A DNA stretch of 35,153 nt from Devosia sp. (GCA_015657675.1 JACDQI010000119.1:1-35153), one strand, 5' to 3'. Shown: positions 24,073-34,747, counted from the stretch's first letter. Made by a program: numbers and translations. Notes: generated by a model from the letters alone, not told the origin.

Positions 24073-26124
24073 TTAGGCCAGCACCTTGGTCTTTTCCGCC
24101 GCCACCGCGGCCCCCGGCAGCTCGACTCGCAGGCTTGCGCCAGTACGCCGGGCCGACGACGCGCCCAGCATCCAGCCGTTGGCCTGGGCAATCTCATTGG
24201 CCACCGAAAGTCCGAGACCGCTGCCTTCGGCGGCGTCGAGGTCGCGCTCCAGGCGCTGGCTGCGGCCGAGCGCCTGCGCGAAGGCGGCGCCCGCAAGTCC
24301 AGGGCCACTGTCATGCACCTCGATGCGATGCCCGGAGCCCGATCGCCGCAGCCCGACCATCACCCGCCCCGAGGGCGTATACTTGATGGCATTGGAAACC
24401 AGGTTTGCCACCACCCGCATCAGCGGATAGGCCTCAACCGGCGCGTCCGGCGCGGCGAGTACCAGCTTGAGTGAGAGCCCCTTGGCCTGCGCCTCCGGCG
24501 CGAACATGTCGACGGCGGCCCGCAGCACGGCATGGAGGCCCGTGGCGTCGGCAGCCGGTGCTGCCGGCTCGGCCTCCGGCGCATCGAGACGCTCGGCGAC
24601 CAGTTTTTCCATGTAGGCAAGCGCCGATTCCACCTGCCGCACATCGTTGCCGCCCTCGTTCTGCGCACTGAACAGCTGCCGTAACGACAGCCGCAACGCA
24701 TGCATGGGCTGCCGCAGGTCGTGCACCGTATTCTGCACACCCTCCTCGCGCTGTTGCGCCAGGAGCTGTACCTGCGCATAGCGGTCCTCAAGGAGAGAGA
24801 GCCGGGTGCCGAGGGCAAGACTTGCCTGCGCCTGGGCCAGGTTTTCGGCCGCCGCCGCCTGCCGCGCCTGATTGTAGCGGTCGAACATGGCAACGCCCAT
24901 CAGCAAGGCATCCATCGCCAGTGCCAGTCGCACCGCGTCGAAGGGCGTAATCAGCTCGGTTGCCCAGCCAAAGGCAAACCGACCCGTAAACAGCGCAGCC
25001 GGGATCACGGCTGCACCCCAGGCGAGCAGGTAGAACCGCACCTCCTTGAATCGCGTCCGCGCCGCCACGATGGCGGAGGCAAACCAGGTGAGCGCGCAGA
25101 TCAGGATCATCACCACCAGGAATTGCTTGAGCAACTGTGGGTTGATCGCCCAGAGCACCGCGTCGACCACCAGAACCATGGCCATGGCCGAAAGGACGAT
25201 CCGGTGCATGACGGGGTGGTAGCGCCGTGTCTGCAGGAAGCAGACGGCAAACAGTCCGCCCGTCACCATCACGGCAGTGCCGGCCACCACTGAGGCCATC
25301 GAGTTGAAGGCGGGGAAGTTCGGCCAGAGAAACTGGAATGCAAAGCCATCGGAATGCAGCACATAGAGCAGCATGGCGCTCAGATACCCCGCATAGGCAG
25401 CAAAGATGATCTGCCGCAACGCAGCAAGGGCAAGCAGCGCCAGCGAAATCATCACCAGCATCATGCCGTAAAAGGCAAAAGCCTTGGCTTCAAACAGGCG
25501 CGCCTCGGCAACAAAGCTCGGCAAAGTCTCGATCGACATCGTCACGCGCGACGAGCCTTGGGAATAATAGGCCAGTACGAGCGTTGCCTCTGCCCCGGTG
25601 GCCAGCTGGAAATCAGCCACCATCTGCGGGAAATCCACCGGCCGGTCGCTGAATGGGCTGTCAGGGCCCAGATCCATCAGCGTGGTCACCTCTCCACTCG
25701 GATCGATCCGGTAGAGGGCGATCTGCTGGGTAAAGTTCGCCTGCACGAAGAAGCGCCACGTATCGGTCTGGCTGGCGTTCTGAAGGTCAACCCGCAGCCA
25801 GATCAGAGCCGGCGTATAGCCAAAATCGGGCACCAGACCGGGCAGCGGCTGGAGCTGCAGCTTGGAGCGATCGACGAAGTCGCTTACCTGCAGTTTCCAG
25901 TCGTGATCCAGGATGTATTCAAAATGCGGCCCAAGCGTGCTCATCTCTGCTGGCCCGTTCAGCGCCAGACGACCAGCTGAGGCGGAGAGGGATGGCGAGA
26001 TGGAGAGCATCGTGAGCAAGGCGACGACGAGCCAGACGCCCCAGAAACGGGACGAACCTACCCCGCCGCAACTCGACCAGCGAGCCCGGTGATGACCAAG
26101 CGGGTTGTGATCGCCGACGACCAT
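24073..26124 (-). CDS. 7TMR-DISM sensor histidine kinase
   Basis: A membrane sensor kinase of about 683 residues. After a signal-like segment (WGVWLVVALLTMLSISPSLSASA) there is a periplasmic 7TMR-DISM extracellular domain (about 55-205), with PALIWLRVDLQNASQTDTWRFFVQANF. Seven hydrophobic spans then run from AFAFYGMMLVMISLALLALAA to the span near AVRLALAMDALLMG. The cytoplasmic kinase has the phospho-His near 468 (TVHDLRQPMHALRLSL), N box NLVSNAIKYTPSG, G1 DSGPGL and G2 GSGLGLSVA. DISM periplasmic domains often bind carbohydrates. The start is uncertain: ATG 26124 overlaps the divergent response regulator by 33 bases; TTG 26019 or ATG 26010 would avoid this but shorten the signal segment. The likely partner is the divergent LuxR-type regulator. 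Confidence 0.9.
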   Translation of the reverse strand: MVVGDHNPLGHHRARWSSCGGVGSSRFWGVWLVVALLTMLSISPSLSASAGRLALNGPAEMSTLGPHFEYILDHDWKLQVSDFVDRSKLQLQPLPGLVPDFGYTPALIWLRVDLQNASQTDTWRFFVQANFTQQIALYRIDPSGEVTTLMDLGPDSPFSDRPVDFPQMVADFQLATGAEATLVLAYYSQGSSRVTMSIETLPSFVAEARLFEAKAFAFYGMMLVMISLALLALAALRQIIFAAYAGYLSAMLLYVLHSDGFAFQFLWPNFPAFNSMASVVAGTAVMVTGGLFAVCFLQTRRYHPVMHRIVLSAMAMVLVVDAVLWAINPQLLKQFLVVMILICALTWFASAIVAARTRFKEVRFYLLAWGAAVIPAALFTGRFAFGWATELITPFDAVRLALAMDALLMGVAMFDRYNQARQAAAAENLAQAQASLALGTRLSLLEDRYAQVQLLAQQREEGVQNTVHDLRQPMHALRLSLRQLFSAQNEGGNDVRQVESALAYMEKLVAERLDAPEAEPAAPAADATGLHAVLRAAVDMFAPEAQAKGLSLKLVLAAPDAPVEAYPLMRVVANLVSNAIKYTPSGRVMVGLRRSGSGHRIEVHDSGPGLAGAAFAQALGRSQRLERDLDAAEGSGLGLSVANEIAQANGWMLGASSARRTGASLRVELPGAAVAAEKTKVLA

Positions 26125-26721
26125 GCGTTCGTCTCGTGGGGGCTGAGCAAGGCCCTTACGGTCCTTGACGATATCGAAGTTTCAATTTGTGTCACGAACG
26201 GCATCGAAGCGATAGCCGAGATCAGGAAGTCAAAGCCTCATCTGGCCATAATTGACTACAATATGCCCGGCGCCAACGGGCTGGAAGTTTTCCTGGAGGC
26301 CAAACGGTGGTCACCCGAAACCCGGTTTATTCTTCTCACCGGAGCAGCACCTACCGCAACACTGCATCAGTTTGTTGACGCTGGCATTCACGGTCTCTGC
26401 CTCAAGGACGCCTCCGAGACCGAGATTGTCGAGATCGTACGCCAAGTACTGAAGGGACAACTGGTCGTCGGCAAGAGTATCGCCGCCCTGCTGCGCGCGC
26501 CGGCTGACCACGCACCGGTGACCGAGCGCGAACTGGCGGTGCTGCAGGCGATTGCCCGCGGCCACACCAATGCCACAGCCGCCGCCAGCCTGGGCATCAG
26601 CCCCAAGACCGTGGACAGCCACCGCACCAGCCTGATGCGGGCCTTCGCCGTCAATTCCACCGCCAGCCTGATCGTCGCCGCCATGAAAGCGGGGCTGCTC
26701 GACCACGAAAGCCTGCGCTAG
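26092..26721 (+). CDS. LuxR/NarL-type response regulator
   Basis: A 209-residue response regulator. The receiver has the acidic pair ADD (Asp9, Asp10), phospho-Asp55 (AIIDYNMPG), Thr in LLTGAA and Lys in LCLKD. The C-terminal LuxR helix-turn-helix is VTERELAVLQAIARGHTNATAAASLGISPKTVDSHRTSLMRAF (about 142-190). It is divergent from the 7TMR-DISM kinase, with their 5' ends overlapping if the kinase starts at 26124, so they are probably a cognate pair. A GTG immediately before the ATG (26089) is an alternative start. Tandem palindrome-like elements lie just past the stop and may be its binding sites. Confidence 0.93.
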   Translation: MTKRVVIADDHAFVSWGLSKALTVLDDIEVSICVTNGIEAIAEIRKSKPHLAIIDYNMPGANGLEVFLEAKRWSPETRFILLTGAAPTATLHQFVDAGIHGLCLKDASETEIVEIVRQVLKGQLVVGKSIAALLRAPADHAPVTERELAVLQAIARGHTNATAAASLGISPKTVDSHRTSLMRAFAVNSTASLIVAAMKAGLLDHESLR

Positions 26722-26771
26722 CACCCCCGAATAGGGTGATCGCCTGATTGGCCAACCCCGCCGATTGGGGT
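26722..26771 (+). promoter_or_regulatory. Two tandem CCCC-N7-GGGTGA elements, candidate response-regulator sites
   Basis: CACCC...GGGTG (26722-26738, followed by AT) and ACCCC...GGGGT (26755-26771, followed by GAAT) are two imperfect palindromes of the same design, with GGGTGA starting at 26734 and 26768. They lie between the response regulator and the small secreted protein gene. Two sites of this kind suit a dimeric LuxR-type activator. The first could also be read as a weak hairpin after the regulator stop. Confidence 0.35.
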
Positions 26772-26878
26772 GAATTGTTCCCGTCAAAACCAGCGAACAG
26801 CACGACACCACGCGCCATCAGGGCAAAGCCCCAAGGCGCGACCGATGGTTGCTGCGCGCTCAATCGAGGGAACCGAAA

Positions 26879-27130
26879 ATGACCAAGACCACACTTTCCA
26901 TCCTGACCCTGGCGGCCGTCATCGGCCTTGCAGCCGTTGCCAGCGCTGCCGCCTTCACCACCCAGAGTACGCGTCCGAGCCTACTGGCGCGCGGCGCCGT
27001 CAGTCAGCCAGGCGCCGACCTGTTGATCGAAAGCCGTCTGCAAACGCCGCGTGGCGCCGACGCCAGCGACACCGGTGCCTTGCCCGAGCGCACCGGCGCC
27101 GCCCGCGGTTCACAGACTGGCACGCGCTGA
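26879..27130 (+). CDS. Small secreted protein of unknown family
   Basis: An 83-residue protein that I do not recognise. It opens with a clear Sec signal peptide (MTKTTLSILTLAAVIGLAAVASAAA, cleavage probably near ASAAA-FTTQ). The mature part is about 58 residues, without cysteines, rich in Thr, Ser, Arg, Gly and Ala, and probably disordered. The ATG at 26879 has GAGGG about 9 bases upstream. It sits 31 bases before the LysE-family exporter on the same strand and downstream of the response regulator, so it may be an output of that two-component system. It could be a periplasmic signal or ligand, but that is inference. Confidence 0.75.
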   Translation: MTKTTLSILTLAAVIGLAAVASAAAFTTQSTRPSLLARGAVSQPGADLLIESRLQTPRGADASDTGALPERTGAARGSQTGTR

Positions 27131-27161
27131 AGCAGTCGCGGGTCTCGGGGGGAGGACCACG

Positions 27162-27764
27162 ATGGACTACACTTCACTTGCCGCCTATGTCGCGGCGCTC
27201 GCGGCACTGACCGCCGCACCTGGGCCGCTGATGGCGGTGCTGGTGGCCCGCACTCTGGCGCAGGACGCCCGCGGCGCCATCGCCTTTGCCACCGGGCTTT
27301 GCCTGGGCGACGTGCTGGCCGCCGCAACAATCCTTTTCGGCGCCCAGGGCCTCACCCACGTCACGCCGGAATGGCTGGGCCTGCTGAAATACGCAGGCGT
27401 CGCCTATCTGATCTGGATCTCGGCAGCGATCTGGAACAGCTCGGGTTTCGGCAAGGTCGAAGGACGACGTGCCAGTGGCGCTGGCGCTGTTGGTGCCGGC
27501 ATGGCGCTCTGCCTCGGCAATCCGGCGACTGTGATGATCTACCTGGTACTGCTGCCGGGCCTTACCCACGAGAACATGGCGCTGGGTGACCAGGCTCTGG
27601 TGCTTGGCGCCACGCTTGCGGCCGTCGGGCTGGTGTTCTTTGGCACCATCCTGCTTGCCCGCCAGATCAACCGCCGCGTGCTCAATGCGGCCTCCACGAC
27701 GCTGCTACGGCGCATCACGGCAGCATTCATCGTCGTCTCGTCGCTCTGGATCGTCGTCAGCTGA
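27162..27764 (+). CDS. LysE family amino acid exporter
   Basis: A 200-residue inner-membrane protein with about six hydrophobic spans, of the LysE/RhtB exporter superfamily. The family signature is near the start: AALTAAPGPLMAVLVARTLAQDARGAIAFATGLCLGD, and KYAGVAYLIWISAAIWNS and GNPATVMIYLVLLPGL follow. Substrates of this family are amino acids or related solutes. A GGAGG ribosome site precedes the ATG. It is the last gene of a plus-strand run with the small secreted protein and ends at a bidirectional terminator. Confidence 0.9.
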   Translation: MDYTSLAAYVAALAALTAAPGPLMAVLVARTLAQDARGAIAFATGLCLGDVLAAATILFGAQGLTHVTPEWLGLLKYAGVAYLIWISAAIWNSSGFGKVEGRRASGAGAVGAGMALCLGNPATVMIYLVLLPGLTHENMALGDQALVLGATLAAVGLVFFGTILLARQINRRVLNAASTTLLRRITAAFIVVSSLWIVVS

Positions 27765-27775
27765 CGGCGCAAAAG

Positions 27776-27799
27776 AAAGGGCCCGTTCCCGGGCCCTTT
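27776..27799. terminator. Bidirectional terminator between lysE-like and parvulin genes
   Basis: AAAGGGCCCG (27776-27785) pairs perfectly with CGGGCCCTTT (27790-27799) over a 4-base loop. The stem ends in A/T pairs in both directions, so it can serve the exporter gene on one strand and the parvulin gene on the other. Confidence 0.8.
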
Positions 27800-27802
27800 G
27801 AA

Positions 27803-28717
27803 CTACTGCGCTTGGTTCGACTGCTGCTCGGTTTGCTGCTTGACGCCCTCGGCCAGTGCCGCGTCCGGGATCTCGATGGCCACACCGGCCTTGAGCGCCG
27901 CCACCTGGTCCTCGAAATTCTTGAACATTACCTGCTGCTGCAACTGCGGAGCGATCTGCTCCATGCTGGGCGGCTGGCTCGTGCGCTTTTCCTCGAGCTT
28001 GATGATATGCCAGCCGAAGTCGGACTGCACCGGGTTGGAAATGGCGCCCACTTCCATGGTGAAAGCAGCGTCCTCGAACGGCTTGACCATCATGCCCTTG
28101 GCGAAAAAGCCCAGATCCCCGCCATTCTGCTTGGCTGAAGGGTCGGTCGACTTTTCCTGCGCCAGCTGGGCAAAGTCCTTGCCACCGTCGAGTTCGGCCT
28201 TGATCGCCTTGGCTTCGTCTTCGCTGGCGACAAGGATATGGCGCGCATGCACCTCTTCCTGCCCCTGGAACGAAGCCTTGAACGTGTCATAGGCGGCCTG
28301 CAGCGCTTCCGGCGTGACGCCGGTCGCGATCTTTTCGCCGAAATAGGCACGGCGCAGAGCGCGATCCTCGAGATACTGGAGGCGCTGCTTGAAAAGGTCC
28401 GTGCCGTCCATTTTCTCGACGCGGGCGGCGTTTGCCATCACCTTCATGTCAATGAGCACGGTGACGAGGAACGCCTTGCGCTGCTCGGCCGGCATCTGCT
28501 GCAGTTCCTGCGCCAGATCTTCAGCCGCAAAGGAAATGTCGGCTTCGGTGATCGGCTCGCCACCGACGGTGGCCACCACGGTCAACGGGTTGATTTCGGC
28601 GGCCGGAGCCGCCGCATCCTGGGCGCGAACTGACCCCAGACCAAGGCCGGCGGCCAGGATCAGGGTCGAAACACCGAGCGTTGCCAGGCGCAATGCGGGC
28701 TGACGATGAAACTTCAT
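27803..28717 (-). CDS. Peptidylprolyl isomerase, parvulin type (PpiC/SurA-like foldase)
   Basis: A 304-residue exported foldase. The signal peptide is MKFHRQPALRLATLGVSTLILAAGLGLGSVRAQ. An N-terminal chaperone part follows, then the rotamase domain (about 170-265) with EEVHARHILVASEDEAKAI, GDLGFFAKGMMVKPFEDAAF and DFGWHIIKLEEKR. It probably acts in the periplasm on outer-membrane and secreted proteins. I chose the ATG at 28717 because it starts the signal peptide and has AAGGAGAG upstream; an in-frame start at 28795 would put 26 charged residues before it. It is divergent from secA. Confidence 0.92.
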   Translation of the reverse strand: MKFHRQPALRLATLGVSTLILAAGLGLGSVRAQDAAAPAAEINPLTVVATVGGEPITEADISFAAEDLAQELQQMPAEQRKAFLVTVLIDMKVMANAARVEKMDGTDLFKQRLQYLEDRALRRAYFGEKIATGVTPEALQAAYDTFKASFQGQEEVHARHILVASEDEAKAIKAELDGGKDFAQLAQEKSTDPSAKQNGGDLGFFAKGMMVKPFEDAAFTMEVGAISNPVQSDFGWHIIKLEEKRTSQPPSMEQIAPQLQQQVMFKNFEDQVAALKAGVAIEIPDAALAEGVKQQTEQQSNQAQ

Positions 28718-28788
28718 GGGTCGTCTCTCCTTGACTTGCGCACGGCCCCCGCTGGCGCGACGCGGTGGTTTGGCCGATTTTGCTTCCG

Positions 28789-28817
28789 TTGACAAGCCAA
28801 GGTGCCGCTCTTACATG
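28789..28817 (+). promoter_or_regulatory. Candidate promoter of secA
   Basis: A perfect TTGACA (28789-28794), a 17-base spacer and TACATG (28812-28817) lie about 100 bases before the secA ATG. The -35 is ideal and the -10 is weak, which is common in alphaproteobacteria. Confidence 0.45.
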
Positions 28818-28915
28818 TCGCAAGCTTTTCAAACGGGATCGACGGGCTAAAACCCGCCGCATTGCTGGGATTTGACGGCTCGTCAGCCGCCCCGGTCAAT
28901 CAGAGGAAATAGTCG

Positions 28916-31670
<2,755 letters not shown>

Positions 31671-31695
31671 GGGACGCCAGGAGACGCATGATTTG

Positions 31696-31725
31696 GAGGC
31701 CGCCCACTGGGCGGCCTCTTTTTTT
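31696..31725 (+). terminator. Factor-independent terminator of secA
   Basis: A perfect 10-base stem (GAGGCCGCCC, 31696-31705, and GGGCGGCCTC, 31709-31718) with a 3-base loop is followed by seven T's (31719-31725), about 25 bases after the secA stop. Confidence 0.9.
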
Positions 31726-31977
31726 GGGCAACTGTGCAGAGGCAAGCAGCTAGTGCTGCATCGCACGGTCCTAGGGCACCTATCAATCACCTCCAATGCG
31801 CCGCTACCAACTAACAGGAACGCGGAAATGGGCTGTCGACGAAAGATTAACTGACAAATTGTAAAACTGGATCGGCACGCGTTCCCATACGATGCACGAC
31901 CAGTCAGCTGCGCATCTGGGTGATGGTTAGGGCCGATCTCAGAAGTGTCGGCGGACAGTTCAGGAAAGTTGGATTCC
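31726..31977. other. Intergenic region between secA terminator and the RsbQ-like gene
   Basis: About 250 bases, less GC-rich than the flanking genes. No gene is supported. It should hold the promoter of the RsbQ-PAS-GGDEF pair, but I found no convincing -35/-10 spacing. Short alternative starts upstream of 31978 (for example GTG at 31945) are possible. Confidence 0.45.
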
Positions 31978-32775
31978 ATGTTCGCCAACGCATTGAACCG
32001 AAACAACGTAGCCATCCGGGGGGACGGTGAGCACACTCTTGTGCTTGCGCATGGCTTCGGTTGTGACCAAAAGATGTGGCGGCGGCTCGAGCCGCATCTC
32101 GAAGGCTTCCGCCTCGTTCTCTTCGACTACACCGGCTGTGGAGGTTCTGACCTCTCCGCCTTTGATCCTGACCGGCATAGCCGACTGGAAGGCTTCGCCG
32201 AGGATTTGGGCGAGATTTGCGATGCGCTAGACCTGCGCGGTGCAACGCTCGTGGGCCATTCCGTAAGCGGTCTGATTGGCCTGATTGCCGCCAACGCTTC
32301 GCCGAAGATCTTCACGGATCTTGTATTGATTTGCCCCTCGCCCTGCTTTCTCAACCTACCCGGCTATGCTGGCGGGTTTGAGCGGAGCGACTTGGAGGAA
32401 CTCATTTCCCTGATGGACAGGAACTACATCGGTTGGACGCAACACCTTGCTCCACTGGTGAGCGGGCAGCCTGCGGATGGCGAGCTAACAGAAGAACTCA
32501 CGCGGAGTTTCTGTTCCACAGACCCGTTGACTGCCAAGACCTTCGCCGAAGCGACATTTCTGTCGGACCATCGCGACCTGCTTGGCCAAGCCGCTCACCC
32601 GGTTCTGGTTATTCAGAGCGAGCGCGACTCGCTCGCTGCGACTTCGGTGGGGCGGTACATGCACAACGCGTTCCCCGACAGCCGTTACGAGGTGGTCGAC
32701 GCGGACGGGCACTGCCTCCACATGACCCATCCCGCCCAGGTCGCAGGCCTTATCAGAGAATTCGTCGGTGCTTGA
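31978..32775 (+). CDS. RsbQ/KAI2-like alpha/beta hydrolase
   Basis: A 265-residue alpha/beta hydrolase close in layout to Bacillus RsbQ and plant KAI2/D14 receptors. The start region NNVAIRGDGEHTLVLAHGFGCDQKMW contains the RsbQ-typical HGFGCDQ. The catalytic triad is Ser95 (LVGHSVSG), Asp217 (IQSERDSLA) and His245 (DADGHCLHMTHP), nearly the numbering of KAI2. These proteins hydrolyse or bind a small hydrophobic ligand and relay its presence to a PAS partner. I chose the ATG at 31978, with AGGAAAG upstream, since the family starts just before this point. Its stop overlaps the start of the PAS-GGDEF gene by eight bases, a strong sign of a functional pair. Confidence 0.92.
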   Translation: MFANALNRNNVAIRGDGEHTLVLAHGFGCDQKMWRRLEPHLEGFRLVLFDYTGCGGSDLSAFDPDRHSRLEGFAEDLGEICDALDLRGATLVGHSVSGLIGLIAANASPKIFTDLVLICPSPCFLNLPGYAGGFERSDLEELISLMDRNYIGWTQHLAPLVSGQPADGELTEELTRSFCSTDPLTAKTFAEATFLSDHRDLLGQAAHPVLVIQSERDSLAATSVGRYMHNAFPDSRYEVVDADGHCLHMTHPAQVAGLIREFVGA

Positions 32776-33700
32776 TCCGCCAGCGGGCGACCCGTTCGGT
32801 ATTGACCGCTTTCCAGTTGGCTGCATCGTCACGGATCGCTTGCGTACTATCCGCTTCGCCAACGCTTATGCTGAGGCACAGTTGGGCCGTCCACGAGACG
32901 AGCTACTGGGGCTTAGCATCGAGGCGCTGTTGACCCCCGCATCTCGGATCTTCTGCGACAGCTACATCTATCCGATCCTACTCACCGAAGGACACTGCGA
33001 CGAGGTCGTGCTGACCGTCGCGACCGGGACCGGGACCCGCGCCCCGGCGGTCGTCAGCGCCCGCGTTTATGGCGACAATCCGGACTTCGTATTCTGGAGT
33101 TTGATGCGTGCGGACAAACGCGACAAGCTCCAGAGCGAGTTGGTAACTTCCCGCAACCTGCTACAGAAGCAGGCGCGTTCGCTGAAGGAACTGGCATCGC
33201 GGGACGACCTGACGGGGCTGATGAACCGGCGCGAGTTCACACGCATGGTCGCACCGCTGGGTTCGGCGGCAAATCGCTCGGGCGCATCAATGGCAATCTT
33301 GCTGCTCGACATCGACCGGTTCAAAGCAGTGAACGACACCTACGGGCACCAAGCCGGAGACGACCTGTTGCGGCAGCTTGGTGCGGTCTTCGCCCCACTG
33401 AAACGGTCGCATGAACTGGCCGCACGCTACGGAGGTGAAGAGTTCATCTTCGCCCTCGTTGTGGCGGAAGCTGAGGAGGTGCGTCCCTTCGCTCGCCGCC
33501 TTCACGAAGCGGCGCGAAGCGTGACCGGGCGCGGGGCGCCCGTGACCGTAAGCGTCGGCATTTACTGTTGTCCGCCGCATTCCGGACAAAACCTAGAGTA
33601 TGCCGTGAAGGCTGCGGACCGCGCCCTCTACGAGGCCAAAGCCCTTGGCCGCGACCGCACGATGATGGAAAGCGAAGGGAAGCTTGTGCCATTCGATTAG
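32768..33700 (+). CDS. PAS-GGDEF diguanylate cyclase
   Basis: A 310-residue soluble protein. A PAS domain spans about residues 10-115 (FPVGCIVTDRLRTIRFANAYAEAQLGRPRDELLGLSIEALL), a short coiled linker 116-142, then a GGDEF domain with SRDDLTGLMNRREF, LLLDIDRFKAVNDTYGHQAGDDLL and the active-site GGEEF (222-226). It should make cyclic-di-GMP. The inhibitory I-site RxxD reads RSHE (213-216), so product feedback may be weak. The GTG start at 32768 lies inside the RsbQ-like gene, indicating translational coupling. No EAL domain is present. The PAS domain is the expected docking partner of the RsbQ-like hydrolase. Confidence 0.93.
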   Translation: MLDPPAGDPFGIDRFPVGCIVTDRLRTIRFANAYAEAQLGRPRDELLGLSIEALLTPASRIFCDSYIYPILLTEGHCDEVVLTVATGTGTRAPAVVSARVYGDNPDFVFWSLMRADKRDKLQSELVTSRNLLQKQARSLKELASRDDLTGLMNRREFTRMVAPLGSAANRSGASMAILLLDIDRFKAVNDTYGHQAGDDLLRQLGAVFAPLKRSHELAARYGGEEFIFALVVAEAEEVRPFARRLHEAARSVTGRGAPVTVSVGIYCCPPHSGQNLEYAVKAADRALYEAKALGRDRTMMESEGKLVPFD

Positions 33701-33792
33701 TGCGACTGCGTCGAACACGGAGCGGCCATTCTGTCGCTACGATTTGCGGCGCACAGCGCGCAGCACGACGTCGCGCCCACTTTCCAACCGCA

Positions 33793-33813
33793 TTTGCTGC
33801 AACAATTAGCAAA
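33793..33813 (+). promoter_or_regulatory. Inverted repeat upstream of the FecR-domain gene
   Basis: TTTGCT (33793-33798) and AGCAAA (33808-33813) form a perfect 6-base dyad with a 9-base centre, in an AT-rich patch just before the FecR-domain gene. It could be an operator. A TTGACG follows at about 33817. Confidence 0.3.
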
Positions 33814-33868
33814 TTCTTGACGTGGCGCGGGGATGCTACGGCCGCATCATTTGCAGTGGGCGCCGGAA

Positions 33869-34747
33869 ATGTTGCTGAGATTACTTGTCATCCTCGCGAC
33901 TCTGCTCGGCTTTGCCGCTCCGGCATGGGCCGAGGACTGGATCGCTGCCAAACTGCGCGGCATGGCCGAAGTGCAGATCGAGGGCGTCTGGACGCCACTG
34001 GCACGCGGCGACGCCGTCGCGGATCAACAGCTGGTCCGTACCCTGGGCGACAGCCGGCTTGAACTCTCCCGCGGCGCCGATGTCATTGCGCTCGGACCCC
34101 ATACACAGGTGCGCATCGAAGACGACGCCGCCACCCGCTACACGCTGGTGCGCCAGGATTTCGGCACGGTCGAGGTCGAGGCCGAGGTGCGCGACACCAA
34201 GCACCTGGAAGTGCGGACAAAGTTCCTCGCCGCCGTGGTCAAGGGCACACACTTCATCGTCACTGCCGACGACACCGGCGCTGCCGTGGTGGTGACCCAC
34301 GGGCTCGTGGCCGTGCAGTCGCTGAGCAACAACTACTCGGCTGACATTCCGGCCGGCAATTCCGCTCGCGTTGCCGCGCTCTCGGGGCAGTTGGAACTCG
34401 CAGGGGCAACGCCGCTGCCGGTCGTGCGCGATCCCGTCGGCAATCCGGTGCTGCCAACCCTTCCAGCGGCAGCGTCTGCCCCCTCGGCGACTGCGCCGGC
34501 GCCCACTGCAGCCACCGGAGGCGTAACGCTGCCAGCCGCCGGTTCCAACCAGCCGGGCCAGACGACCAAGACCGCCGGTCTTGGCCTTGCCGTCAGCATG
34601 CAACTGCCCAACGCCGAGGTGGAAACGACCGCCGGCTCAGGCGAGATCGATCTGGCGACCACTGCCCTGGGCGTGGCGATCGGCATTGCCATCGGGGCGC
34701 TTGCCCTGCTGATGCGCCGCGTTTTTTTCGTAAGGGCCGCGCCCTAG
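33869..34747 (+). CDS. FecR domain-containing membrane-anchored protein
   Basis: A 292-residue envelope protein. The signal peptide is MLLRLLVILATLLGFAAPAWA. The FecR domain (about 25-165) shows WTPLARGDAVADQQLVRTLGDSRLELSRGADVIALGPHTQVRI and VEAEVRDTKHLEVRTKFLAAVVKGTHFIV, the pattern of FecR proteins that act in the envelope outside sigma/anti-sigma systems. A Pro/Ala-rich linker (TLPAAASAPSATAPAPTAATGG) leads to a C-terminal span LGVAIGIAIGALALLMRRVFF. Such proteins are thought to bind or scaffold in the periplasm. I chose the ATG at 33869; an in-frame ATG at 33833 would add 12 residues before the signal peptide. Its stop overlaps that of the convergent gene in a CTAG. Confidence 0.88.
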   Translation: MLLRLLVILATLLGFAAPAWAEDWIAAKLRGMAEVQIEGVWTPLARGDAVADQQLVRTLGDSRLELSRGADVIALGPHTQVRIEDDAATRYTLVRQDFGTVEVEAEVRDTKHLEVRTKFLAAVVKGTHFIVTADDTGAAVVVTHGLVAVQSLSNNYSADIPAGNSARVAALSGQLELAGATPLPVVRDPVGNPVLPTLPAAASAPSATAPAPTAATGGVTLPAAGSNQPGQTTKTAGLGLAVSMQLPNAEVETTAGSGEIDLATTALGVAIGIAIGALALLMRRVFFVRAAP

